A stretch of 64,000 nt of DNA from an uncultured Oscillospiraceae bacterium (GTDB lineage Bacteria > Bacillota > Clostridia > Oscillospirales > Oscillospiraceae), in the NCBI GenBank assembly GCA_934593275.1, contig CAKTQE010000005.1, positions 1 to 64,000 on the forward strand, read 5' to 3'. A program made the translations under genes and the position numbers. A model generated the notes under the pieces. That model worked only from the letters and a program-made list of their open reading frames with translations, was not told where the DNA came from and did no database searches. Of this stretch, positions 1-7,782 are shown piece after piece (the first letter of the stretch is position 1; each line of letters opens with the position of its first letter).

Positions 1-8
1 CAGTGGGC

Positions 9-260
9 TTACGCAATGAAGGAATTGATTCCAGATGCGAATACACCGGAGTGGAACAGTTTCGATGCTTCGGTCCCAATGTCGGTCAACAGTCCCTTTA
101 ACTCATCGAAAGGCATGGAGTAACGCTGAGACAGATACCGCAAACTGGCACCCAACTCTCCATCTGGGCCGCCGTATTGGGAGATGATGATTCTTGCCAG
201 GTATGGATTGGGATGATGAATTTTTACAGGATATTGGAGCTTCTTTTCATATTGAAACAT
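9..260 (-). pseudogene. cotJC: CotJC-like spore coat catalase, N-terminal remnant
   Basis: The first ~65 residues (YEKKLQYPVKI, then QYGGPDGELGASLRYLSQRY and LLTDIGTE) are the N-terminus of CotJC, the manganese-catalase-like inner spore-coat protein. In the family, GTE is followed by the metal-binding ELAHLEM stretch. Here it is followed by ASKLFHSG and an unrelated tail, and the frame stops at 83 aa, far short of the usual ~190. None of the ligand residues after GTE remain, so this is a decayed or truncated gene rather than a working catalase. It lies 3 nt after the cotJA-cotJB fusion on the same strand. The sequence left of position 1 is unseen. Confidence 0.75.
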
Positions 261-263
261 GGT

Positions 264-710
264 TTATTCCCCCTTATTTGCGGCAAATTCCCACGGCCAC
301 GGATCATCAAGCCAGGCATAAGCACTGTCCTGATTCGGCGAGGTGTGATTCAGAGGACGAATGTCCTTTTGATAGGCAATAGAGCATTTTTGATACATTT
401 CCTGGTATTGCCGGTAAAGCTCCAATGCTTCCGTGTCCTCCGGGTGGGTATCCAGGTAAAGCGCAAGTTCCTGCACCGCAAAAGCCAGTACCTGCAATTC
501 GGACAGAGGCGTGACAGAAAGATTGTTTTTGTTAACCATTCCCAACAATGGAAGGTCTAGTCCCGGATAGAGGGTTCCTCTCACAATTGCTTTTCTTGGC
601 TCATAGCGAACAGGGCCTTCCAGCTGGAAAGGAACATAGGGATTGGCCAGAGGTGCTGCGGCGGGTAAGCGACCCTCTCCGCAAGAGGACTGGTTCATTT
701 TGGAAATCAA
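264..710 (-). CDS. cotJA-cotJB: CotJA-CotJB fusion spore coat protein
   Basis: Residues ~20-60 match CotJA (PLANPYVPFQ, then RGTLYPGLDLPLLG). Residues ~68-145 match CotJB (LALYLDTHPEDTEALELY, then WLDDPWPWEF near the C-terminus). The two proteins are normally separate small products of the cotJABC operon that help assemble the CotJC coat layer; here they form one 148-aa frame. The start is probably the TTG at 710 behind GGGGGAG; ATG at 698 is an alternative. The next gene, cotJC, is truncated, so the coat locus may be decaying. Identity is clear from conserved motifs; the fusion is read directly. Confidence 0.8.
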   Translation of the reverse strand: MISKMNQSSCGEGRLPAAAPLANPYVPFQLEGPVRYEPRKAIVRGTLYPGLDLPLLGMVNKNNLSVTPLSELQVLAFAVQELALYLDTHPEDTEALELYRQYQEMYQKCSIAYQKDIRPLNHTSPNQDSAYAWLDDPWPWEFAANKGE

Positions 711-828
711 AGTAACTCCCCCTCGAAATTCATTTAGAAAAGTGATTCCGAGTCATTCTATGCTGCTTTTATGTTTCTGTGTGCATAGGTGTTAAGACGG
801 AACGTATATTGAAATTGGGGGGATTTAT

Positions 829-1533
829 GTGGAAAGAAAGCTAGGCCTTTATCGGCTGCTACCATGCTATATACTTCTATTTGCGCTGGCATCCGTTGGA
901 ATATGGGGAGGCACGCAAGTAGTTTCCTATTTTCAAGACCAGATACCGCTTCACCGGAATCATACGATCATCATCGACCCGGGACATGGAGGGGAGGACG
1001 GCGGCGCAATCAGCTGTACAGGACGGCCGGAGAGTGCATATAATTTAGAAATTGCGCTACGCTTGGAGGAAATGATGCGGCTCTTGGGCTATCGTACCTA
1101 CATGATCCGAACAACGGACACGGCGGTATATCAAAAAGGGGAGACACTGGCGCAAAAAAAGATCAATGATTTAAAAAATCGTGTTGAAACCGTTAATACG
1201 ACAGCGGATGCGGTTCTTATAAGCGTTCATCAGAACTATTTTCCACAGGAAAAATTCTCAGGGGCCCAGGTTTTTTATGCAGGGAATGAAAAAAGTCGGC
1301 AGCTGGCGGAAGCTATTCAAACCGCATTTATTGGTACCCTAAATCCAGATAGCCATCGAAAAATAAAGCAGGGGAAAGGCATATATCTACTTGAAAAATG
1401 CGAAAAAACTGGGATTTTAGTGGAATGTGGCTTTTTATCAAACGTTCAAGAGGAAAGAAAACTGGCGCAGTCTGAATACCAAAAGGCAATTGCCGCGGTA
1501 ATTGGAACGTCTGTCAGCAGGAATCTGTCTTGA
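829..1533 (+). CDS. cwlD: N-acetylmuramoyl-L-alanine amidase CwlD
   Basis: CwlD removes the stem peptide from muramic acid in the forespore, the first step to muramic-delta-lactam in spore cortex. This 234-aa protein has an N-terminal membrane/signal segment (residues ~10-30) and an Amidase_3 domain with the zinc set: His in DPGHGGEDGG, Glu in the ESAYNLEIA region, His in ISVHQNYF, and the catalytic Glu in VECGFLSN. Length matches CwlD (~235 aa). The start is GTG at 829 with GGGGGG about 7 nt upstream; the ATG at 827 is out of frame. It is divergent from the cotJ genes. Confidence 0.88.
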   Translation: MERKLGLYRLLPCYILLFALASVGIWGGTQVVSYFQDQIPLHRNHTIIIDPGHGGEDGGAISCTGRPESAYNLEIALRLEEMMRLLGYRTYMIRTTDTAVYQKGETLAQKKINDLKNRVETVNTTADAVLISVHQNYFPQEKFSGAQVFYAGNEKSRQLAEAIQTAFIGTLNPDSHRKIKQGKGIYLLEKCEKTGILVECGFLSNVQEERKLAQSEYQKAIAAVIGTSVSRNLS

Positions 1534-1558
1534 CCGCAACATCTGCATTTGCTATAAT
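1530..1558 (+). promoter_or_regulatory. Vegetative promoter for radA
   Basis: TTGACC at 1530-1535, a 17-nt spacer, and TATAAT at 1553-1558 form a strong sigma-A-type promoter. It overlaps the cwlD stop codon and lies ~33 nt before the radA start, so radA need not depend on cwlD transcription. Confidence 0.75.
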
Positions 1559-1590
1559 CAGAGCATCGAAAATAGAATGGGAGAATGACT

Positions 1591-2952
1591 ATGGCAAAGA
1601 CAAAAACGGTCTTTTTCTGTACAAACTGCGGCAACGAAAGCCCCAAATGGCAGGGCCGGTGTCCGGCCTGCGGGGCGTGGAATACTTTTGAAGAACATAT
1701 TGAAAAACCTTTGGTGCCGGGAAAAGCAAAGGCAAATCCGGTTGGGCAGGGGAAAAAACCTCAGAGAATTCAAAACGTGGATACAGACGCGGAAATCCGA
1801 TTTTCCACCGGTATGAAAGAACTAGACCGGGTATTGGGGGGCGGTGCGGTGGCAGGCTCTCTGGTTCTGGTAGGCGGTGCCCCAGGAATCGGAAAATCAA
1901 CGCTGCTGCTGCAGATTTGCAACAGCCTGTGTGCGGATAGAAGTGTCCTCTACGTATCTGGTGAAGAAAGCGAGCGGCAGCTGAAACTCCGTGCGCAGCG
2001 TTTAGAGGTTGCTCCTGAGAGGCTGTATATTCTCTCAGAGACACGGTTGTCGGACATTTTGGAAGCTGTTGAAGAACTGAAACCGGATGTTTTAATCATT
2101 GACTCGATTCAGACCCTGTATCGGGAGGATAATGATTCTTCTCCGGGCAGCGTATCCCAGGTAAAGGACTGCACTATGGCTATGATGCAGTTAAGCAAAT
2201 CTGAGGATATCACAATTTTTGTGGTTGGACATATCAATAAGGACGGCAATATAGCAGGACCGAAAGTGCTGGAACACATGGTAGACTGTGTGCTGTATTT
2301 TGAAGGAGATTCTAACACATCTTATCGTCTGCTACGTGCAGCCAAAAACCGCTTTGGTTCTACAAACGAAATCGGCGTATTCGAAATGATGGAACACGGC
2401 TTGGAAGAAGTGCCAAGCCCCTCTCAAATGCTTCTGGAGGGCCGTCCAACAGGTGCCAGCGGCACCTGTGTTGCCTGTGTGATGGAAGGTACAAGGCCTG
2501 TGCTTGCAGAGGTGCAGGCACTTGTGGCAAAAACCATGGCAAATGTTCCCAGAAGGGCCTCTGACGGATTTGATTTCAACCGAATGATGCTCCTTTTAGC
2601 TGTAGCGGACAAGCGTGCAGGACTAAAAACAGCAGCATTTGACGCTTACATTAATGTGATTGGCGGACTTCGATTAGACGAGCCGGGCGCAGATTTACCG
2701 GTAGCACTATCCATAGCATCTTCCTACCGGGACCGGCCAATTGCGGATGATTTGGTGGCCATTGGTGAAATTGGCTTGACAGGCGAGATTCGTACAGTTT
2801 CCCACATGCACCAACGCTTAGAAGAAGCAAAACGCTTGGGATTTCAAAAGTGCATCATCCCTTATGGAAAATCGGAAAGAGTAGAAATCCCAGACGGAAT
2901 GACCGCATACAAGGTACGTAATCTTCGGGAAGCAATTGAAATAGCATTGTAA
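1591..2952 (+). CDS. radA: DNA repair protein RadA (Sms)
   Basis: RadA is a RecA-related ATPase that drives branch migration during recombinational repair. Visible in order: a C4 zinc finger (CTNCGN...CPACGAW, residues ~9-30), Walker A GGAPGIGKSTLL (~95), the RadA-specific KNRFG motif (in AAKNRFGSTNEIG), and a Lon-protease-like C-terminal domain (VIGGLRLDEPGADLPVAL). The 453-aa length is normal. ATG at 1591 is preferred over ATG at 1585 because GGGAG at 1579-1583 is 7 nt from the former and only 1 nt from the latter. A strong terminator follows. Confidence 0.95.
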   Translation: MAKTKTVFFCTNCGNESPKWQGRCPACGAWNTFEEHIEKPLVPGKAKANPVGQGKKPQRIQNVDTDAEIRFSTGMKELDRVLGGGAVAGSLVLVGGAPGIGKSTLLLQICNSLCADRSVLYVSGEESERQLKLRAQRLEVAPERLYILSETRLSDILEAVEELKPDVLIIDSIQTLYREDNDSSPGSVSQVKDCTMAMMQLSKSEDITIFVVGHINKDGNIAGPKVLEHMVDCVLYFEGDSNTSYRLLRAAKNRFGSTNEIGVFEMMEHGLEEVPSPSQMLLEGRPTGASGTCVACVMEGTRPVLAEVQALVAKTMANVPRRASDGFDFNRMMLLLAVADKRAGLKTAAFDAYINVIGGLRLDEPGADLPVALSIASSYRDRPIADDLVAIGEIGLTGEIRTVSHMHQRLEEAKRLGFQKCIIPYGKSERVEIPDGMTAYKVRNLREAIEIAL

Positions 2953-2995
2953 AACGATGAGGAGCCAAAAATCAATGGCTCCTCATCGTTTTTTA
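2953..2995. terminator. Bidirectional terminator between radA and the XRE gene
   Basis: AACGATGAGGAGCC at 2953-2966 pairs perfectly with GGCTCCTCATCGTT at 2977-2990, followed by TTTT; the left flank is A-rich. It can end both radA (plus) and the convergent XRE gene (minus). Confidence 0.9.
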
Positions 2996-3009
2996 CAAGG
3001 TTCCAAGTA

Positions 3010-3492
3010 TTATAGAAGCAAACCTAAGATAAATCCCAATACTAGACCAAGAGCAGCCGCAAGAAGCAACTGCAATGGGTCATTGCGATAACGAACGTGG
3101 ACGACCTTTTTAAGAACCGGCTTTTCGATTTCTACGATACGCTCAACAGGGACCTCTTTCACTTTGGTACTGACCTTGGGCTGAACAGGAATAGAGGGCT
3201 TCTCAATGTATATCGGTTTCTCAACGATTTTCTCAACGTAAACAGGGCGTTCTTCTACCTGATGGAGGACAATTGGAGGGGAGGGGAGCTGTGCGTGCTT
3301 TCCACTGGCCAGAAACTCACTATCTGTATTCAACACTTCGGCCAACTGAATCAGGCGTAACGGGTCTGGTGTGGACAAATCGTTTTCCCATTTACTGACA
3401 GCCTGACGGCTTACGTCCATACGTTCTGCCAGCTGTCCCTGAGAAAGGGAGGCTGCTTTTCGAAGCTCGATGATGCGTTCTCCAATCGACAT
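3010..3492 (-). CDS. XRE-family regulator with C-terminal membrane anchor
   Basis: Residues ~4-60 form a Cro/C1 helix-turn-helix (QLAERMDVSRQAVSKWEND). A Pro/Val/Glu/Lys-rich linker follows, with VEKIVEKPIYIEKP and IVEIEKP repeats, and then a single C-terminal hydrophobic helix (LLLAAALGLVLGFILGLLL). This is a membrane-tethered DNA-binding protein; target and signal are unknown. ATG at 3492 has AGGTGA about 6 nt upstream and is preferred over the GTG at 3501. It lies convergent to radA, and the xerC-like gene is upstream on the same strand. Confidence 0.8.
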   Translation of the reverse strand: MSIGERIIELRKAASLSQGQLAERMDVSRQAVSKWENDLSTPDPLRLIQLAEVLNTDSEFLASGKHAQLPSPPIVLHQVEERPVYVEKIVEKPIYIEKPSIPVQPKVSTKVKEVPVERIVEIEKPVLKKVVHVRYRNDPLQLLLAAALGLVLGFILGLLL

Positions 3493-3545
3493 TAAAATCA
3501 CCTATATATTGTAAACTATCGGTTGCAATTGGAATAATACATCAT

Positions 3546-4556
3546 TTATTTGGAAAAATCAAGCTTTGAAAGCGGATTTGCCTCGGAAGCTATTTTGAGT
3601 TCAGTATTTTCGATATGCGTGTAGATTTGTGTGGTGTTTAGATTTTCGTGTCCTAGAACCTCCTGGACGGTTTTAACATCAACACCACCGGAGAGCATCA
3701 TCGTGGCTGCTGTATGGCGCAGCTTATGGGCAGAAAACTGAGTGCTGTCTAACCCAGCCTTTAATAGTGCTTTTTTTACAAGACGGTGGACTGCTGTTAC
3801 GCTGATCCGATTTTTATCACGGGAGCCAAACAAGGCCCGGTTATCCGTCAGTTCAATTTTGCTGCGTTCTTCTAAGTAAGCATCGATGGCTTTCCGACAT
3901 GAAGAACCAAAGTAGACGAAACGTTCTTTATTTCCTTTGCCAACAACACGAATCCGATCCTCATAGACATCTGTCAGGTTTAAACCAACCAATTCACTCC
4001 GCCGTATGCCGCAATTCAAGAACAGCATCAGTATTGCATAATCCCGTTTCTCATTTGCGCCGGAAACAGCCTGAAGCAGGGCAGAGGATTCTTCAAGGGT
4101 CAGGTATTTTGGTAAGCTCTTTCGAAGTTTTGGATATTCCAGATCCGCTACCGGATTTTCTGTCAGCTGTTTGGTTCTTACCGTCAGGTATTTATAAAAG
4201 GATTTGATTGCTGACAATTTTCTCGCGCGAGATGTAGCTTCAATACCGTGTTCCGGAACCGCCATATCCGGTCGGGCTACACGGTCGTTTGCCAGATAAG
4301 AAAGAAAGTCAAATATTTCGGATTGAGTAATGCTTCCAATAAAGTCGAGATCAATATCTCGAATATCAATAGAATCCAAATCCGTATCAATGGGCATTTC
4401 ATTGCGCATCAGCTTCATAAAACGAAAAAACATCCTCAAGTCCAGATAGTACTCCCGAATCGTCAGCTGGGATTGCCCCTTAATATTTTCGTGGTACGTT
4501 AGAAAATCCCGCAAAACCTGCGGACAGTCACGATATTGTTGCATAGTATTGTTCAT
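3546..4556 (-). CDS. xerC: XerC-like tyrosine recombinase
   Basis: 336-aa tyrosine recombinase with an N-terminal SAM-like core-binding domain (~10-150) and a C-terminal catalytic domain. Catalytic residues are visible: Arg in NCGIRRSEL, Lys in VVGKGNKERF, HKLRH, His in LGHENLNTTQ, and the nucleophile Tyr in IYTHIE. An acidic insert (IDIRDIDLDFIGSITQSE) sits in the N-terminal domain; to my knowledge XerC-like proteins of Oscillospiraceae chromosomes carry a similar insert, so I read it as a host Xer gene rather than a phage integrase. The inovirus array starts only ~48 nt upstream. A minus-strand promoter inside the first array repeat (4744-4772) points into this gene. A separate XerD is at 35771-36658. 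Confidence 0.85.
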   Translation of the reverse strand: MNNTMQQYRDCPQVLRDFLTYHENIKGQSQLTIREYYLDLRMFFRFMKLMRNEMPIDTDLDSIDIRDIDLDFIGSITQSEIFDFLSYLANDRVARPDMAVPEHGIEATSRARKLSAIKSFYKYLTVRTKQLTENPVADLEYPKLRKSLPKYLTLEESSALLQAVSGANEKRDYAILMLFLNCGIRRSELVGLNLTDVYEDRIRVVGKGNKERFVYFGSSCRKAIDAYLEERSKIELTDNRALFGSRDKNRISVTAVHRLVKKALLKAGLDSTQFSAHKLRHTAATMMLSGGVDVKTVQEVLGHENLNTTQIYTHIENTELKIASEANPLSKLDFSK

Positions 4557-4603
4557 CAGGAATATCTGTCGAGCGGATGAAAGCCTAAATGGTTGGTAAA
4601 CCA

Positions 4604-4647
4604 GTCACCGAACGCAACAAAATTTTTATTTTGTTGCGTTCGGTGAC
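4604..4647. repeat. Perfect 20-bp palindrome at the left array end
   Basis: The left arm at 4604-4623 (GTCACCGAACGCAACAAAAT) is the exact reverse complement of 4628-4647, with a TTTT loop. Weaker pairing extends outward (GAAAGCCT/AGGCTTTC and CATCAGG/CCTGATG near 4555 and 4685). No U-tract follows on either strand, so it is not a standard terminator. The same core, imperfect, occurs in R2 and R3. Candidate recombination site or minus-strand replication start hairpin. Confidence 0.7.
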
Positions 4648-4743
4648 TTTAGGCCCTCCAGGCTTTCAGCTCCCGTTCTCCTGATGCCTCCATTTCTTTT
4701 GATTTTCAGGTTTCTTTATGGGTTTACCTATTCTTTTGCTCCT

Positions 4744-4772
4744 AGAATAACGCTATTTTTCCGGTTTGTCAA
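4744..4772 (-). promoter_or_regulatory. Minus-strand promoter in R1, reading toward xerC
   Basis: Read on the minus strand: TTGACA (4772-4767), a 17-nt spacer, TATTCT (4749-4744). The same -35, spacing and -10 occur in R2 (12402-12430) and R3 (20637-20665), although the spacer of R2 differs. In R1 transcription would cross the palindrome and enter xerC. Confidence 0.65.
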
Positions 4773-4932
4773 TCTTGCTTTTTTCTGCGCCATTTTCTTA
4801 AAAACGTATTGTTATAAGGTGGTCCAAATTCATCCTTTTGTTGCGTTGGCTTTTTCAGCTGCTGGAAATGCGTTCTTATTCGCTTGTTTACGGTGTTTTC
4901 CAAACTTTTCAAACTGTGTTGATTGCGCTATT

Positions 4933-4961
4933 TTGTTCAAATACATGTTTTGCACTATAAG
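4933..4961 (+). promoter_or_regulatory. Promoter for the A-phage pIII-pVI-Zot operon
   Basis: TTGTTC at 4933-4938, a 17-nt spacer, TATAAG at 4956-4961, about 35 nt before the pIII-like start. The same promoter is kept in R3 (~20826-20854). Confidence 0.55.
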
Positions 4962-4995
4962 TATTTCCCTATCATTCATTTTGGGGTGAAATGTT

Positions 4996-6426
4996 ATGAT
5001 TTCTCGGTTTTTCACAAATATTCATTTTCGCCGGGTGTTGTGCTGCCTTTTGGCTCTCCTAACCCTTGGCTGCTGCCTGTCCCCTGCTTTTGTTCAGCCG
5101 GCAGAGGCTGTTGCTGTAGCTGATGATGTTCTGATTGCTTCGCTGGCGTTGCTGGCCACGTCTTGGGCGGGAATCACTTTTGCGACTAATGCCGGAGTGA
5201 ATTCTGGCATTTCCAATTTGATGCAATCCAAACCGGCTGTCAAACTCTCTCTTGCGGGGTTGCTTACAAAGAATCTCGTAGTTGAGGGAACGAAGCTGCT
5301 TCTTACAAGAGATGTTCGTGATGTTTTTGAGACGGTACTGCCGGAGATTAAAAGCTTCTTTCAGACGGAATCAGATCATGTTGTATCTTCTGGCGGTGGT
5401 TCTTTGGTGGATTCTGTTGTTGTTGGCTCTTCGTTTCCTGTTACCTCTTTTTCGTCATGGTATGATGACCGAGTTCCTCATTCATTTAATCTTGAGTCAT
5501 TTATTGGTTGCGTCTTTATGGCGACAGATCCATCACGTGGAACTCGATACTATCGTGTTGATTCTGATTATGTTCGTCAGATTGAATTTTCTAATGGTAA
5601 ATGGGTTGTTAAAGATAATCTTCTTGATCTTCGTGATGGTGGTGCTTTATTCAAGTTTGAGTTTTTTCGGCCAAAAGGCAAAAGCACAGAGTTCTTTTTT
5701 TCTGTTCATTATAATCATTATAATGATGTTGCTTATACTATTTTTAAAGATTGCACTTCTCCTCAGATTTCGCTTGTATCTGCCACCGCTTCCACTCCCT
5801 ACTACACATCCAAAGAAGTTGACGGCACCTCTGCCCTGGAAATCCTTAAGCCTGCGCCGTTGTATGTTGTGAATCCTGGTGGTAATGAGGGTGGCGATGG
5901 TTCATCGAAACCGGAGATAAAGTTTGACTACATTTCTTCTCTTTCTCTTGCCACTATTTTGTGGGTTTGGAAAAACTTCGGAAAAGACCCGAAAGGTGAT
6001 CCTGGTCTCAAGCCGAATGAGATGATCAATGACTTGCAGCAGGCCATGAACAGTGCCGGTCAAAATCCGAACCCGAACCCAGATCCGCAGCCGCAACCAC
6101 AACCACAGCCGGAACCTGCCCCGGATCCGGATACGCCTGGCGGTGGTGGTGGTAATCCTCCTCAGTTTGACCAGATGGTTATTCCCAATTTGAAAGACTT
6201 CTTCCCGTTTTGTATCCCTGGGGACATTAAGAAAATGATAGAGGCCCTCTGCGCTGCTCCGGAAGCTCCTAAGTTTACGTTTGCAACGTCTTTCATGGGT
6301 CAGGTCTACTCGGTCAATATAGATCTATCTGTCTGGAACGGTGTGGCTGCATCGGTGCGGTATATGGTAGTTGCTGTGTATATCGCCGCTCTGGCGGTGG
6401 CTACTCGGAAATTCATCAAGTGGTAA
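4996..6426 (+). CDS. Prophage A adsorption protein (pIII-like)
   Basis: 476 aa. The N-terminal signal peptide (FRRVLCCLLALLTLGC, cleavage likely after PAEA) is followed by a conserved ~75-aa domain that also opens the B homologue (shared LSLAGLL/LSALITQG, then LLLT.DVR and LPEI). A variable domain follows, then a Pro-rich linker of NP/QP repeats and GGGGG (~residues 350-380), and a C-terminal membrane helix with a short positive tail (AVYIAALAVATRKFIKW). This is the architecture of filamentous-phage pIII: secreted, held by its C-terminal anchor until assembly, with outer domains that bind the host receptor. Start chosen by GGGGTGAA 5 nt upstream. First gene of a pIII-pVI-Zot operon. Confidence 0.8.
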   Translation: MISRFFTNIHFRRVLCCLLALLTLGCCLSPAFVQPAEAVAVADDVLIASLALLATSWAGITFATNAGVNSGISNLMQSKPAVKLSLAGLLTKNLVVEGTKLLLTRDVRDVFETVLPEIKSFFQTESDHVVSSGGGSLVDSVVVGSSFPVTSFSSWYDDRVPHSFNLESFIGCVFMATDPSRGTRYYRVDSDYVRQIEFSNGKWVVKDNLLDLRDGGALFKFEFFRPKGKSTEFFFSVHYNHYNDVAYTIFKDCTSPQISLVSATASTPYYTSKEVDGTSALEILKPAPLYVVNPGGNEGGDGSSKPEIKFDYISSLSLATILWVWKNFGKDPKGDPGLKPNEMINDLQQAMNSAGQNPNPNPDPQPQPQPQPEPAPDPDTPGGGGGNPPQFDQMVIPNLKDFFPFCIPGDIKKMIEALCAAPEAPKFTFATSFMGQVYSVNIDLSVWNGVAASVRYMVVAVYIAALAVATRKFIKW

Positions 6427-6438
6427 AGGAGCTTTGTT

Positions 6439-6672
6439 ATGGACATATTGAAAACCATGTGGACGAACTTCGGGAAGCTGGTCATGGATGCCCTGCCCCT
6501 CTCCCCTTTCAGAGATTGGATTTCCTATCTCTCTGGTGTTCCTTACCTGGGCTATATCAATTGGTTCATCCCAATGGGGACTGTAGCGAAAATCACGGCG
6601 GCCTGGGTCAATGCTATATTTCTGTACTATGCCTATTCCGCTATTCTCCGTTGGCTCAAAATGGTGGAATGA
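6439..6672 (+). CDS. Prophage A small membrane protein (pVI-like)
   Basis: 77 aa with hydrophobic segments (residues ~33-48 and ~50-70) and a basic C-terminus. It lies between the pIII-like gene and Zot, exactly where filamentous phages keep gene VI, whose product caps the virion end with pIII. The B homologue (19217-19465) is similar in length, position and hydropathy (IN/IC then W/L, P.G, then aromatic-rich helix). Assigned by position and topology more than by sequence. Confidence 0.65.
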   Translation: MDILKTMWTNFGKLVMDALPLSPFRDWISYLSGVPYLGYINWFIPMGTVAKITAAWVNAIFLYYAYSAILRWLKMVE

Positions 6673-6673
6673 T

Positions 6674-7528
6674 ATGATACGACTGTATTCTGGTACACCC
6701 GGTTCAGGGAAGTCGCTGCACAATGCCCGGGATGTGATCGCCCGGTCACGGATGGGAAAACCGGTGATTGGGAACTTCCCTGTTGACCTGTCCCGTTTCA
6801 AAAGGGCCAATTACACCTATGTTCCCAACTACGAACTGAATCCAGAGTATCTGATCAACTTTTCCCGGAAGTTCTTTCAGGGAAAGAAAATCAAGGAGGG
6901 GGCTATTCTCCTGGTCATTGACGAGTGTCAGCTGATGTTCAATTCTCGAGACTGGCAGCAGAAAGGCCGTTCAGATTGGCTGTCGTTTTTCTCTCAGCAT
7001 CGGAAATATGGCTATGACGTGACTCTGATCGCCCAGTTTGACCGGATGATCGACCGTCAGATCAGGGGTGTTATCGAATATGAGTTCATTCACCGGAAGC
7101 TCAGCAACTACGGCTTGGGTGGTAAAATCATGTCGATTCTCTTTGGCGGTAATACCTTTGTCGTGGTTGAAATGTGGTATCCCCTGAAATTGAAGATTTC
7201 CAGTGAGTTCGTTCATGCCCGGAAGTATTACTATTCCATCTATGACACCTTTGGAACGTTTGCCGTAGAAGCTCCGGCTCTGGAAGAAAAGCCGTCCGGC
7301 GAGAGCGTGTCTTTACCAGCAGAACAAATTCCGGTAAAAACTCCCCCGGTCTTGCCGGATCGGCAGCAGCTGAAACGGAAAATGTCTTTCCAGGGGAAAC
7401 GGGTTATTAAAAAACTGAATCAGCCGGTTCATACGCTGCGGATCGGCCGTTGGACTATTTACTCCGGTGCCGGGAAACATCTTTCCAAGTTCCCGGATGG
7501 CCGGAATGAATTGGGGTGGAAACTATGA
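6674..7528 (+). CDS. zot: Prophage A Zot/pI-type assembly ATPase
   Basis: 284 aa. Walker A lies at the very N-terminus (SGTPGSGKS), Walker B in ILLVIDECQLMF, and further Zot-family residues in FFSQHRKYGYDVTLIAQ. In filamentous phages the pI/Zot ATPase sits in the inner membrane and drives extrusion of the virion. ATG at 6674 overlaps the upstream stop and is preferred over an in-frame ATG at 6611 lying inside the pVI-like gene. A hydrophobic segment lies around ILFGGNTFVVVEMW (~residue 155-170). Unlike the B homologue it has no N-terminal membrane helix. Confidence 0.88.
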   Translation: MIRLYSGTPGSGKSLHNARDVIARSRMGKPVIGNFPVDLSRFKRANYTYVPNYELNPEYLINFSRKFFQGKKIKEGAILLVIDECQLMFNSRDWQQKGRSDWLSFFSQHRKYGYDVTLIAQFDRMIDRQIRGVIEYEFIHRKLSNYGLGGKIMSILFGGNTFVVVEMWYPLKLKISSEFVHARKYYYSIYDTFGTFAVEAPALEEKPSGESVSLPAEQIPVKTPPVLPDRQQLKRKMSFQGKRVIKKLNQPVHTLRIGRWTIYSGAGKHLSKFPDGRNELGWKL

Positions 7529-7782
7529 TTTATCGAGAATTGAATATACGGTTTTACAAAATCTGTCGTGAATGTGATGTTGCCGTTTATAAAGTGATTT
7601 CGGAGGGCTACCCTTTGGGTGTTGCTGTTGTTAAGAAGAAAGGGGTTAGATTTTTCCCATTTGACTGGTTTTCAGCTGAAAGTTATTCGGCATCTACTCT
7701 TTTTGAAGCGGTAGTTCTTTTTTTGAATCTTGTTCAGATTGCACAAAATAACTCAATGGCAGCGGCCCTCATCCCCGGATGA
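7525..7782 (+). CDS. Prophage A small hypothetical protein after Zot
   Basis: 85 aa from ATG 7525, which overlaps the Zot stop (ATGA) with GGGGTGGA upstream. Not recognised. It has a mixed basic/aromatic N-terminal half and a hydrophobic stretch near the C-terminus (FEAVVLFLNLVQIAQ). Last gene of the pIII-pVI-Zot operon; no counterpart follows Zot in B. Confidence 0.55.
   Translation: MIYRELNIRFYKICRECDVAVYKVISEGYPLGVAVVKKKGVRFFPFDWFSAESYSASTLFEAVVLFLNLVQIAQNNSMAAALIPG

Larger units (their letters stand above)
4604..5122 (+). repeat. Direct repeat R1 (left end of array)
   Basis: About 520 bp, nearly identical to R3 (20486-21016) and more distantly related over its first ~180 bp to R2 (12264-12440). 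It holds a perfect palindrome, a minus-strand promoter, a plus-strand promoter and the 5' end of the pIII-like gene. Conserved blocks in all three copies are the TTTTGTTGCG arm, the CCTAGAATA block and TTTGTCAAT. Candidate attachment and replication-control region. Confidence 0.8.

Noticed and set aside
4738-4765. dif-like sequence TGCTCCTAGAATAACGC in R1 (also R3, partly R2)
   Set aside because: The left arm resembles the Bacillus dif half site (CCTAGAATA), but the right arm does not, and the stretch is fully explained by the -10 and spacer of the conserved minus-strand promoter. Kept only as a possibility in the array discussion.
4830-5015. 61-aa minus-strand frame in R1
   Set aside because: Not open in the R3 copy to the same extent, no ribosome site, and it overlaps the pIII promoter.
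5902-6102. Arg-rich frame antisense to the pIII linker
   Set aside because: Produced by the reverse complement of the NP/QP repeat; not a gene.
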